Assembly (NCBI RefSeq): GCF_003386535.1
Contig: NZ_QTTN01000007.1
Location: 124,001-188,000, forward strand
Origin: Paenibacillus taihuensis
GTDB taxonomy: Bacteria > Bacillota > Bacilli > Paenibacillales > Paenibacillaceae
Direction: 5' to 3'
DNA: 64,000 nt
Part shown: in pieces, positions 54,250-62,723 of the stretch
Position numbering within the stretch: position 1 is the first letter of the stretch
How the letters are laid out: the number at the start of each line of letters is the position of its first letter
The notes under the pieces: model-generated
The model's database searches: none
Seen by the model: the letters and a program-made list of their open reading frames with translations, nothing else
Told to the model about the DNA's origin: nothing
Made by a program: the position numbers and the translations under genes

Positions 54250-55494
54250 ATGTCGATGAATCGAGAGAGTTTTTTGAAGAGCGGGCATACCCCCACGCTG
54301 ACTAGTGCTTTCCTGTACTTTGACACGAGCTTCATGATTTGGGTGCTGCTCGGACCGCTTGCCGTCATTATTATGAACGATTACCAGATGGACGCTGCGC
54401 AAAAAGCAAATCTGGTCGCGCTCCCCGTACTCGGAGGCTCGATTCTGCGTCTTGTGCTCGGCTATATGACGGACGTCATCGGGCCCAAACGTACCGGACA
54501 AATCGGGATGATTTTAACGGTTATCCCCCTTATCTGGGGATGGAAGTTCGCCGACTCGCTAAGTGAACTGTACATCGTTGCATTGCTCCTTGGTATTGCC
54601 GGCGCTTCGTTCGCAGCTGCCCTTCCACTGGCGAGCCGCTGGTATCCGCCCCAATATCAAGGCCTTGCGATGGGCATTGCAGGTGCCGGGAACAGCGGCA
54701 CCGTCTTCACCACGCTGTTCGCAAATCGGATTGCAGAACATTTCGGATCTTGGCATGTCGTCTTCGGTCTCGCCTTGATCCCGATCACCGTCGTGTTCGT
54801 CGTGTTCACCCTCTTCGCCAAGGACAGCCCGAATCAGCCGTCGCCGCGCAAGCTATCCGACTACGGCACTGTTCTGAAGCAGCGTGACACGTGGATGTTC
54901 TGTCTCTTATACGGCGTTACCTTCGGCGGATTCGTAGGCATGTCTAACTATCTCACGATATTCTTCAATACGCAGTACGGATTAAGCCCCGTGCACGCGG
55001 CTGATTTCACAACGATCTGCGTTATCGCCGGAAGCTTCTTCCGCCCGGTTGGCGGCTGGCTGGCCGATAAGTTCGGCGGCATCCGCATGCTGTTCGCCCT
55101 CTATGGCATGGCCGCACTGATGATGGCGTTCATCGCGTCCCTCCCTCCGCTCTACCTCATTCTGCCGCTGCTGTTTATCGGGATGATGGCGCTTGGCATG
55201 GGCAACGGCTCCGTATTCCAGCTTGTCCCTCAGCGCTTCAAGAGCGAGCTCGGCATCGTAACTGGCATCGTCGGCGCTGCCGGCGGCTTAGGCGGATACT
55301 TCCTGCCGAATATACTTGGCAGCTTGAAGCTTTCAACCGGCTCCTACACGCCGGGATTTCTTATCCTGAGCGGGGTCGCACTCGTCTGCATCGGACTCAT
55401 CATGGCTGCGCAGGGTTCATGGAAACGGACTTGGTTCACCATTGGGCGCAAAGCCGCTGCCACAGATGCTGGGGGATCCACAATTGCGTCGTAG
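54250..55494 (+). CDS. narK: Nitrate/nitrite MFS transporter (NarK/NasA type)
   Basis: This nitrate importer or nitrate/nitrite antiporter of the NNP family has about 414 residues and 12 helices. The family signature GAGNSGTVF and a second nitrate signature region [13 protein letters not shown] are visible, with the substrate-binding Arg in SRWYPP and in SILRLVLGY. The start is ATG 54250 (GGAG 11 bases upstream); TTG 54244 is closer to the usual spacing and also possible. It is co-transcribed with nasC, 67 bases downstream. Confidence 0.92.
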   Translation: MSMNRESFLKSGHTPTLTSAFLYFDTSFMIWVLLGPLAVIIMNDYQMDAAQKANLVALPVLGGSILRLVLGYMTDVIGPKRTGQIGMILTVIPLIWGWKFADSLSELYIVALLLGIAGASFAAALPLASRWYPPQYQGLAMGIAGAGNSGTVFTTLFANRIAEHFGSWHVVFGLALIPITVVFVVFTLFAKDSPNQPSPRKLSDYGTVLKQRDTWMFCLLYGVTFGGFVGMSNYLTIFFNTQYGLSPVHAADFTTICVIAGSFFRPVGGWLADKFGGIRMLFALYGMAALMMAFIASLPPLYLILPLLFIGMMALGMGNGSVFQLVPQRFKSELGIVTGIVGAAGGLGGYFLPNILGSLKLSTGSYTPGFLILSGVALVCIGLIMAAQGSWKRTWFTIGRKAAATDAGGSTIAS

Positions 55495-55561
55495 ATAGTC
55501 GGTTCGGAATTGGGAGCTTGGGGCTCGGACCTTGAAGCTTGAAGCAAAAGGGGGAATCACG

Positions 55562-57718
55562 ATGGCGCTGTTGCCGCTCGCTGCCGCTGCCTCCTCGAAG
55601 GCAGATCGGCTATATTCGCACTGCTGCTACTGCAGCATGCAGTGCGGGATGGATCTTATCCGCGCCGAGAACGAGATCGGCTGGGAAGTGAAGGCGAGCC
55701 AACTCTTCCCTGTTGCGACAGGCCGGCTTTGTCAGAAAGGGCTGAATGCGCTCGGCCATGTCGTCCACTCGGAGCGACTGCTGTCTCCGATGCGCCGCAT
55801 TGCTCCGGCACCGGTTGGGAATGCTAGTGCTTCGTGGCAATCTGCAAGCTGGAACGATGCGCTGGAAGATATTGCGGTACGCATTAAGGCAATTCAGCAG
55901 AAGTATGGGAATGATGCCGTATCCGTGTTCGGCGGCGGCTCACTAACGAATGAAGTTTGTTATTTGCTCGGCAAATTCGCTCGGGTAGCGCTGAGGAGCA
56001 AATATATCGATTACAATGGGAGGTACTGCATGTCTTCGGCTGCCGCTGCGCAGACGCGTGCTTTTGGCGTGGATCGTGGCTTGAATGTGGCGCTCGACGA
56101 GATTCCGAAGGCGAAGTACATCATTCTGACCGGTACCAATATGGCGGAATGCCAGCCGACGATGGTCCCTTATTTGCTCGAAGCGAAGAAGCAAGGCGCC
56201 GTTATCGTCACCATCGACCCTAGGCGAACGATGACCTCCAAGATCGCGGATATCCATATCAACTTGCAGCCTGGTTTCGACTCTGTCTTCGCGAGCGGTC
56301 TGATGCATGTCATTCTGGAGGAAGGTTTATATGATAAACGTTTTGTGGAAGAACATACGAACGGATTGGCGGATGTCCGCAAAGCAGTACGCCCCTTCTC
56401 TCCAGATAACGTGTCGCATTATACCGGCATACCGATGGAAGTTATTCGCACAGTGGCTCGCGGGTTTGCTCAGGCGGAGACCGGCATGATTTTCACGGCG
56501 CGCGGCCTTGAGCAGCAAGTGAACGGGGTTGAACATACGCTCAGCTATATTAATCTGAGCCTCGTCACGGGCAAGATTGGCAAACCCGGCTGCGGCTTCG
56601 GTCCGGTGACCGGTCAAGCGAACGGTCAAGGAGGTCGCGAGCATGGGCAGAAAGCCGATCAGCTGCCCGGCTACCGGTTGATCGAAGATCCGGCAGCGCG
56701 GAGTCATGTCTCATCTGTCTGGGGCATCGAACCGGAAGAACTGCCCGGCAAGGGCGTCTCGGCATATGAGCTCTATGGCAAAATCCATGACGGAGAGATC
56801 AAAGCCATGATTGTGCTAGGCTCCAATCCGCTGGTCTCCAGCCCGAATAGCGCTCGTGTTGCAGAGGCTCTGAAGAAGCTCGAGCTGCTCGTCATCATTG
56901 ATATGTTCGCGACGGAAACAGCCGAATACGCACACTGGATGCTTCCGTCCTCCTCTTTCCTCGAAGCGGAAGGGACGCTGACCAACCTGGAAGGTCGTGT
57001 ATTCCATCGTCCAAAAGCGTTCGAGACACCTGGCGAGGCGCTTGAGGATTATAAAATCATCGGGATGCTAGCGGAGAAGCTTGGCCGAGGACAGTACTTT
57101 GCATTTGATTCTCCGGAGGCGATCTTCGAGGAGCTGCGCCTCGCTTCGGCTGGCGGCATCGCCGATTACAGCGGCATGTCTTACGCGCGGCTGAAGGATG
57201 AGAAGGGTCTATTCTGGCCATGTCCGTCGCCAGATCATCCCGGTACGCCGCGCATGTTCGAGCATGGCGCTTTCAAGCACGCAGATGGACGCGCCAAGCT
57301 GCATGCCATAACGCCGATGAAGCCCGCGGAAACGACGGATCGCGAGTATCCGTTCATATTGACAACGGGGCGGCTTGGCAATCACTACTTAAGCGGCGCG
57401 CAAACGAGACGAACGGCAGCGCTGCTGAAGAAAGCGCCTGTTCCGGTAGTCGAGATCCATCCGCATGCAGCTGAACAGATTTTGCTCCGTCCGGGAGACC
57501 GCCTTCGGCTGTCTACGCGAAGAGGTTCGCTCGTCTTCGACGTGAAGGTGACGGCTGACATTCACCCCACGAGTGTGTTCGTCCCCTTCCATTGGGGGGG
57601 CGAGCATTCCATCAATGTGCTGACGAACGACGCGCTAAGTCCCATTAGCCGGATGCCGGAGTTTAAAGTATGTGCGGTTAGACTGGAGCGAGTCGGCCAA
57701 GACGCCGCCGAGGCGTAG
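55562..57718 (+). CDS. nasC: Assimilatory nitrate reductase catalytic subunit
   Basis: This 718-residue molybdopterin enzyme reduces nitrate to nitrite in the cytoplasm. The N-terminal 4Fe-4S motif C21-x2-C24-x3-C28-x28-C57 is intact, followed by molybdopterin domains with the block TNMAECQP and a C-terminal Molydop_binding domain (LTTGRLGNHYLSGAQTRR). No NasB-like NADH-dependent electron subunit is encoded here, so the electron donor must be a ferredoxin/flavodoxin or a distant gene. The start is ATG 55562 with GGGGGA upstream. The gene ends at a terminator that is part of the hairpin array. Confidence 0.94.
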   Translation: MALLPLAAAASSKADRLYSHCCYCSMQCGMDLIRAENEIGWEVKASQLFPVATGRLCQKGLNALGHVVHSERLLSPMRRIAPAPVGNASASWQSASWNDALEDIAVRIKAIQQKYGNDAVSVFGGGSLTNEVCYLLGKFARVALRSKYIDYNGRYCMSSAAAAQTRAFGVDRGLNVALDEIPKAKYIILTGTNMAECQPTMVPYLLEAKKQGAVIVTIDPRRTMTSKIADIHINLQPGFDSVFASGLMHVILEEGLYDKRFVEEHTNGLADVRKAVRPFSPDNVSHYTGIPMEVIRTVARGFAQAETGMIFTARGLEQQVNGVEHTLSYINLSLVTGKIGKPGCGFGPVTGQANGQGGREHGQKADQLPGYRLIEDPAARSHVSSVWGIEPEELPGKGVSAYELYGKIHDGEIKAMIVLGSNPLVSSPNSARVAEALKKLELLVIIDMFATETAEYAHWMLPSSSFLEAEGTLTNLEGRVFHRPKAFETPGEALEDYKIIGMLAEKLGRGQYFAFDSPEAIFEELRLASAGGIADYSGMSYARLKDEKGLFWPCPSPDHPGTPRMFEHGAFKHADGRAKLHAITPMKPAETTDREYPFILTTGRLGNHYLSGAQTRRTAALLKKAPVPVVEIHPHAAEQILLRPGDRLRLSTRRGSLVFDVKVTADIHPTSVFVPFHWGGEHSINVLTNDALSPISRMPEFKVCAVRLERVGQDAAEA

Positions 57719-57735
57719 AAAAGAGGCGTAGAAAA

Positions 57736-57774
57736 GAGGCTGAGAGATCAAATATGATCTCTCAGCCTCCTTTT
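57736..57774 (+). terminator. Intrinsic terminator of narK-nasC
   Basis: Perfect 15-bp stem GAGGCTGAGAGATCA/TGATCTCTCAGCCTC with an AATA loop, then CTTTTC. It is the first hairpin of the array at 57736-58041. Confidence 0.9.
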
Positions 57775-58041
57775 CGTGCATTTGCTTGGTTGAGAGAGCA
57801 TATGCGTTCTCTCAGCAAAGAAACAAGCACGTGAGCTATCTGCGCGGAGCCGAGAGATCCAAATAGGCTCTCTCGACGGTCCATCCGAGTGAAAATGATG
57901 CTGAGAGACCAAAATCGGGGCTCTCAGTGAGGAATGCACACATTATGCGAGCAGGACCAAAGCCGAGAGACCCATATACTCTCTCTCGACAGTCCATCCG
58001 CGCCAAAATGAAGCTGAGACACCCGAATCGTCTCTCTCAGC
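57736..58041. repeat. Array of six TGAGAGA / CGAGAGA hairpins
   Basis: Six inverted repeats with arms (C)TGAGAGA/TCTCTCA(G) or CGAGAGA/TCTCTCG start near 57736, 57791, 57851, 57901, 57964 and 58013. The third-fourth and fifth-sixth pairs are tandem copies of a ~113-bp unit, sharing the linker start CCATCCG and AAAATGA. Loops differ, while stems are kept by paired changes. No gene lies in this 343-base gap. Confidence 0.9.
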
Positions 58042-58061
58042 ACTCCACCGAGGGAATTCCA

Positions 58062-60197
58062 TCAATCATCCCCGTGCTTGCCCTTCTTCTTACCCGGCCC
58101 ATGTTCGCCATGTCCTTTGTGCTCATCTTTAGGCTTCCCCGGTTTCTGTTGACCAGGAGGTTGATCATGCCCTATCCCCGGTCCTTTGCCTGGTCCTTTG
58201 CCCGGTCCTTTGCCTGGTCCTTTGCCCGGTTTCAAGCCCGGCGCATCCTCGTTCTTATCAGGTTTTCCATTGGGCTTCTTCCCCATCAATCCAAGTGCCG
58301 GAGGAAACTCTAACACCGGCTCATCCTTCAACGCTTCACTCATCAGCGAATGAAAGACCGCTGCTGCTGCCTTCGAGGTTGTCGTTAAGTAATGTGACGC
58401 ATCCGTATGATCATAGCCGAGCCAAACCGCGCCGACAACCTGCGGCGTGTACCCGACGAACCAGTTGTCTTTGATCCCTTCGCCGCCAGTTCCCGGCAGT
58501 TCAGTCGTTCCCGTTTTGCCTGCAATCGCGCGACCGTCAATTGCCGCGGCTTCGCCGGTACCTTCCTGCACAACGCCCTGCAGCATCGCCGTCATCGTCC
58601 GCGCCACCGCTGGCTCAATGACGGTCATCGCCGCAGGCGGAGCCGCTTCAGCCAGCAGCTCGCCATCCGCCGATTCGATGCGGACGATCGCGTGCGCAGC
58701 ATAACGCTTGCCGTCATTCGCGAAGACGCTGAATGCATCCGCCATATCAAGCGGCGAGACGCCTTCCTGCAAGCCGCCTAACGCGAGTCCCAGCGTCCGG
58801 TCCGCGTCCGACAGCTTGATGCCGAACCTCTCGGCTGCTTCCATCCCGGCATCGATCCCCATCTCATTCAGCAATTCCACTGCTGGAATGTTGTAGGAAT
58901 GGACGATCGCATCATAGATCGACACTTCGCCATGATACCCGCCTCCAGCATTTTTCGGTGCATAGCCGCCAAAATCAACCGGCTCATCCATTAGTGTATC
59001 GCCCGGTTGATAACCACGTTCGAACGCCGGCGTATACACCGATATCGGCTTCATCGTCGAGCCAGGCTGACGCTTCAGCTGAACCGCGCGATTGAAGCCG
59101 CGGAACGGCTGATTCCCTCTGCCCCCAATGAGCGCCTTGATACCGCCGTCTCGCGGATCAAGCAGCACCGCGCCGCTCTGAATCAGCTGGTCCTTGCTGC
59201 TAGTCGGGAACACGGACGCCTGCGCATACACATGCTCCGCTGCCTGCTGCATCTTCGTATTCAGCGTCGTGTAGATGCGCAGCCCGCCGTGGAGCACTTC
59301 ATTTTCGCTTAGCCCATATTGTTCTGAAGCTTCGCGGATGATCTGATCCACAAAGTACGCATACTTGATCCCGCTTCCATTGCTCGCCGTTGTGCTGCTC
59401 AGACGTATCGGAAGCTTGCTCGCCGTCTCATACGTAGTTGCACTGATTTTGCCCTGATCTCGCATGAGTCCCAGAACGACATTGCGACGCTCTTTAGCCT
59501 CTTTCATATGCTTAACGGGCGACAGAGCCGATGGCGCTCGAATAATCCCCGCAAGCATCGCAGATTCCGACAACGTGAGCTTCTCTACGCTTTTCCCGAA
59601 ATATACGCTTGCCGCTCGTTTAATCCCCCACGCACCTTCGCCAAAATAGATCTGGTTCAAATACATCTCTATAATTTGCTGCTTCGTATACGTCTGCTCG
59701 ATCTTCTTGGCGAGCAATGCTTCGTTCCACTTGCGCGACCATGTCCGCTCCTGGGACAAGAACACGTTCTTCGCAAGCTGCTGTGTAATGGTGCTCGCAC
59801 CTTCTACTGTTTTGCCGCTTGTCACGTTCGTGAACAACGCCCGGCCAATACCCCACAAATCCGTGCCATGATGCTCGAAAAACCGTTTATCCTCAACCGC
59901 AACAACGGCATCAATGAGGGGTTTGGGCAAGGTCTCATAGCTCACCGGCTCAATTGTCGTGTTCAATGCAATTCTGCTCGCTTCCTTCTCCTGATCGTCC
60001 ATGATGACCGTTTCAACTGGGAGCGGCTTTGCCAGCAGCGATATATCTTGTCTATCTACCAATGTACGGAGCGTTACCCAACCTACGATGAAGATGAACG
60101 CCGCTGCAATTATGAGCGAGACCGTTATTTTCGTCCATCCGATCTGCCTTTTCTTCGTACTTTCTTTCTTATTTTCTTTCGAACGATTGCTGTTCAT
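58062..60197 (-). CDS. Class A penicillin-binding protein (PBP1A family)
   Basis: This 711-residue bifunctional peptidoglycan synthase has a cytoplasmic Lys-rich start and one membrane anchor (about 25-47). The GT51 transglycosylase domain has VEDKRFFEHHGTD and GASTITQQLAKN. The transpeptidase domain has PGSTMKP (SxxK), SYN and KTGTTE. The last ~60 residues are a low-complexity tail: tandem PGKG repeats, then Lys/His/Gly-rich sequence. It builds cell wall glycan strands and cross-links. AGGTGG precedes the ATG. It is monocistronic; symbol left blank because several ponA/pbp paralogs are usual. Confidence 0.95.
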   Translation of the reverse strand: MNSNRSKENKKESTKKRQIGWTKITVSLIIAAAFIFIVGWVTLRTLVDRQDISLLAKPLPVETVIMDDQEKEASRIALNTTIEPVSYETLPKPLIDAVVAVEDKRFFEHHGTDLWGIGRALFTNVTSGKTVEGASTITQQLAKNVFLSQERTWSRKWNEALLAKKIEQTYTKQQIIEMYLNQIYFGEGAWGIKRAASVYFGKSVEKLTLSESAMLAGIIRAPSALSPVKHMKEAKERRNVVLGLMRDQGKISATTYETASKLPIRLSSTTASNGSGIKYAYFVDQIIREASEQYGLSENEVLHGGLRIYTTLNTKMQQAAEHVYAQASVFPTSSKDQLIQSGAVLLDPRDGGIKALIGGRGNQPFRGFNRAVQLKRQPGSTMKPISVYTPAFERGYQPGDTLMDEPVDFGGYAPKNAGGGYHGEVSIYDAIVHSYNIPAVELLNEMGIDAGMEAAERFGIKLSDADRTLGLALGGLQEGVSPLDMADAFSVFANDGKRYAAHAIVRIESADGELLAEAAPPAAMTVIEPAVARTMTAMLQGVVQEGTGEAAAIDGRAIAGKTGTTELPGTGGEGIKDNWFVGYTPQVVGAVWLGYDHTDASHYLTTTSKAAAAVFHSLMSEALKDEPVLEFPPALGLMGKKPNGKPDKNEDAPGLKPGKGPGKGPGKGPGKGPGIGHDQPPGQQKPGKPKDEHKGHGEHGPGKKKGKHGDD

Positions 60198-60290
60198 GTC
60201 TTAACCACCTGCTCTTCGAATCCTACTTTCACACTCAGATAGTAGTTCGCAGAGCATGCTTATTTTCGGTACGTTAGGCCATAAAACACA

Positions 60291-60322
60291 AAAAAAATCC
60301 GTTGGAAATTAACCCACGGATC
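60291..60322 (-). terminator. Intrinsic terminator of the VOC gene
   Basis: Stem ATCCGTtGG/CCcACGGAT with one mismatch, then eight T on the minus strand, 34 bases after the stop. Confidence 0.85.
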
Positions 60323-60356
60323 TCCTTTATTGGTTCTTTTTTCAATTGACCGATTC

Positions 60357-60743
60357 TTATTTCTTCTCCATGACAGCGAAATAGTTCGATTCGTCATCAC
60401 AGAAGTTGAAGACTCTGCCGAACGGCATCGTCACGAGCTCGCCGACCGTCACATTTTTATTTTTCAAGTCGCTGTAGAACTCATCCAAATGATCAGAGAA
60501 GAACATGAGAGAAGGCGTGCCCATATTCAATTCCGGCGACATCTTCGCGACGAATTCCTTGTTATGGAGGACGATGCTTGTTTCGGATTGCCCAGTTGGT
60601 GCCACCTCGATGAATCGGAAGCCCCCACCGTTATCCTCTTCGTTAATGACGGCAAAACCAAGCTTTTCCGTCCAGAACTCTTTGGCTGCATCTTGATTAT
60701 TGACGTATACCATCACACTGCCGAGTCTATTCACAAATGACAT
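60357..60743 (-). CDS. VOC family protein (glyoxalase/bleomycin resistance fold)
   Basis: This 128-residue protein has two beta-alpha-beta-beta-beta units (VMVYVNNQDAAKEFWTEKLGFAV, then SLMFFSDHLDEFYSDL). Members are dioxygenases, isomerases or binding proteins. The substrate is not predictable. AAGGAG precedes the ATG. Confidence 0.88.
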   Translation of the reverse strand: MSFVNRLGSVMVYVNNQDAAKEFWTEKLGFAVINEEDNGGGFRFIEVAPTGQSETSIVLHNKEFVAKMSPELNMGTPSLMFFSDHLDEFYSDLKNKNVTVGELVTMPFGRVFNFCDDESNYFAVMEKK

Positions 60744-60867
60744 AGAAGCTTCTCTCCTTATTTTTGTTTCGATTACCCTGCGCTATTATTTTCCACACGC
60801 CTGCCGCACTATCCTGCCCGCACAAATTAAATTTAGACGCCTGTGCCACTTTCTGTACGTTCGCCTA

Positions 60868-60882
60868 CGCGTTCTGAACGCG
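60868..60882. promoter_or_regulatory. Perfect 15-bp palindrome CGCGTTC-T-GAACGCG
   Basis: It lies 45 bases upstream of the first micro-protein gene and 124 bases upstream of the divergent VOC gene, flanked further out by GCCTA/TAGGC. It could be an operator or an RNA hairpin. Confidence 0.5.
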
Positions 60883-60927
60883 ATTCGCATAGGCTGTTAT
60901 CATTGAACGATACAAGGGGCAATTCGG

Positions 60928-61077
60928 ATGGCAAAGAGAATGAATGAAATTCCAGAAATTCCGGAGCTGAAGGAATTATCGGCCGATGACCTCGCTTTGC
61001 TCTCCGCGGTGATCGTTGTAATCGGCGATTTATTTGGATTGTTTGCTGTATTGAAAGCTCGTACGGAAAAAGATTAG
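60928..61077 (+). CDS. Micro-membrane protein, 49 residues
   Basis: This 49-residue protein has an acidic N-terminal half (EIPEIPELKELSADDL), one transmembrane helix (about 22-41) and a charged tail (KARTEKD). AAGGGG stands 8 bases before the ATG. It is followed 22 bases later by a similar gene, and the two align over SADDLA...EK, so they look like paralogs. Too short for family assignment. The ribosome site, composition and tandem partner support it as real. Confidence 0.6.
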   Translation: MAKRMNEIPEIPELKELSADDLALLSAVIVVIGDLFGLFAVLKARTEKD

Positions 61078-61099
61078 TTCACCAAAGGGGCGATTACAG

Positions 61100-61273
61100 A
61101 TGGATCCGAACAAAGAGGTCACTTCCGCCGATCTCGCGAAGATATCCTCGTCACTTGCCATACTTGGCTATAGCATTAGTCTGCTCGCATTAGAACGGGC
61201 CGATCAAGAGAAGCAGAAGAAAGAGTCCATGTCGGCGGCGATCAACTATCTTTTTAAACGCTTCAGGCGCTAG
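61100..61273 (+). CDS. Micro-membrane protein, 57 residues, paralog of the preceding gene
   Basis: This 57-residue protein begins MDPNKEVTSADLAK and has one hydrophobic segment (about 15-31, SSLAILGYSISLLALE). A charged, partly basic C-terminus follows (DQEKQKKES, FKRFRR). AAAGGGG precedes the ATG at the same distance as in its neighbour. It shares the pattern SAD(D)LA...G...L.AL..A..EK with the 49-residue protein. Function unknown; the basic end may sit at the membrane surface. Confidence 0.6.
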   Translation: MDPNKEVTSADLAKISSSLAILGYSISLLALERADQEKQKKESMSAAINYLFKRFRR

Positions 61274-61291
61274 AGATGAACGTAGCTGAAC

Positions 61292-61325
61292 AAAAATAAT
61301 GGCTGCCCCCCACGGCAGCCTCTTA
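61292..61325. terminator. Bidirectional terminator
   Basis: Perfect 7-bp stem GGCTGCC/GGCAGCC between the micro-protein pair (plus) and the deacetylase remnant (minus), with ATTATTTTTG on the minus side. Confidence 0.8.
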
Positions 61326-61336
61326 GCATTTTCAAA

Positions 61337-61612
61337 TTATTCGGCTGCGTCAGCATCATATTGAAGCAGCTCATTCACCGTAACAAATCGATACCCTTGC
61401 TTACTAAGCGCATCCAGTATCCCTTCGACAACCTTCAGTTCATCGCCCGTCTTATCGTACATCGGATGAAGCAAAATAATCGAACCTGGCTTTACGCCCT
61501 CCACCGCGTTATTCACTTTATCCGCTACCGTCGTATAATTCGTGTCAGGCTCCACGGCTGGTATCCAAATTCTATTTCGTATTTTGCGCAAAATGATACT
61601 TCCTTTCAACAC
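61337..61612 (-). pseudogene. C-terminal remnant of a polysaccharide deacetylase
   Basis: The 91-residue frame matches only the end of NodB-type deacetylases: EPDTNYTTVADKV, the strand GSIILLHPMYD and GYRFVTVNELLQY. The catalytic Asp-Asp and zinc His-x3-His region is missing, and the gene upstream ends 9 bases before it. A TTG with AAAGGAAG upstream could start an 83-residue product, but it would be inactive. It is probably the stump of a deletion. Confidence 0.75.
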
Positions 61613-61621
61613 CGATTGGCG

Positions 61622-62698
61622 TTAAAATAAACGCTCCCGAAATGGCGTAACGAGCGATTGATAAGCAGTCCGCCGCCCCTCGTCCAGCTTGCTGATATAC
61701 CCTTCCCGCCCTGCTGCTGCTGCCCCGACTTTCTCCACCAGCTTCTCAGCCATCAGCAGATCATCAGAGGCAATGATCCAATCAGCTAAGTCTAATCCAT
61801 ACATGTAGTCGAAGCTTTTGAACCGATAACCGATGCAGACAAAAGGCACATTCGCCACAGCAGATAACAGATTGGCGTGCAGCTTGAAGTTAATTGTCGC
61901 TTCGAAGCCAGCCAGCAGTTTCACATATTCCACGGCAGTATATACTTCGGGATCGACCGTTACGCGATCATCTTGGCCAAGCTTCCGATACAGCCGTGCC
62001 AGCGCCTCACCGTCCGGACCCCAGACCGCGTACAGGTGCAACTTATAGCCGAGTGCAAGCAAGGTGCGACCCGCTTCTGCCAGCGCATTCTCCAACCGTT
62101 CCTCGTTGCCGCCATAGATCCGATTATAAGATGTTCCCCAGTTGATGCCAATCGTTTTCTCTCTAGCCTGCATGTCATTCAAGGCGGATTGTGCTGCAGA
62201 TGCCGGCTCCAGCGCGTTCATCAGCATCGCGGAATCTCCACTGATTACTAAATGCTTCGGCAATGCGCCAAGTGATTCGATATAATCCTTCGTCCATGGT
62301 CCACGTACACCGCAGTAGACGCTGTGTTCCATGATCGCTTTGAGCTTCTGACGATACCGCTCCGTCTCAACTGCTGCCTCCGGCTTCAGCCCATCTGGTG
62401 ACGATGGATCCCATTTATGAAGCCGGTCGTGCCCGCTGCCCCAGATGATGATGGTCTTGCCGAGCTCCATTGCCTCATGCACTAGATCGACATAACCTGG
62501 AACGATGAGCGATCCGCCGCCGAGAACGATCGTATCGTACTCGCTTACTTTCTTCCACTCCACATTTGGGAGCGATGGAATGACACTGTACTCATCCTCC
62601 TTCAGATGCGCATTCGCCATCGTTTTGAACATCTCCCACATCCACTCGTCCCCAAGATTGTTGAAGCCAATCCACCCTAGATACAACACTTTTCGCAT
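61622..62698 (-). CDS. Polysaccharide pyruvyl transferase family protein
   Basis: This 358-residue protein of the PS_pyruv_trans family (CsaB/WcaK-like) has the opening YLGWIGFNNLGDEWMW, GGGSLIVPG and the C-terminal NFKLHANLLSAVANVPFVCIGY. Members transfer pyruvate from PEP to sugars of cell-wall polymers, which serve as S-layer anchors in this group. The start is ATG 62698; GTG 62713 is an alternative. It lies 25 bases downstream of a GT4 gene in a glycan cluster that runs off the window. Confidence 0.88.
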   Translation of the reverse strand: MRKVLYLGWIGFNNLGDEWMWEMFKTMANAHLKEDEYSVIPSLPNVEWKKVSEYDTIVLGGGSLIVPGYVDLVHEAMELGKTIIIWGSGHDRLHKWDPSSPDGLKPEAAVETERYRQKLKAIMEHSVYCGVRGPWTKDYIESLGALPKHLVISGDSAMLMNALEPASAAQSALNDMQAREKTIGINWGTSYNRIYGGNEERLENALAEAGRTLLALGYKLHLYAVWGPDGEALARLYRKLGQDDRVTVDPEVYTAVEYVKLLAGFEATINFKLHANLLSAVANVPFVCIGYRFKSFDYMYGLDLADWIIASDDLLMAEKLVEKVGAAAAGREGYISKLDEGRRTAYQSLVTPFRERLF

Positions 62699-62723
62699 AA
62701 CGCTTACGTTCACTCCATTCCTA

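Noticed and set aside
49490-57718. Nitrate region as a horizontally acquired island
   Set aside because: No integrase, tRNA junction, direct repeats or obvious base-composition shift is seen; regulation by GlnR-type boxes points to a native locus.
57736-58041. Possible CRISPR array
   Set aside because: The repeated units are hairpins with variable loops and a ~113-bp duplicated period, not constant repeats with unique spacers, and no cas gene is near.
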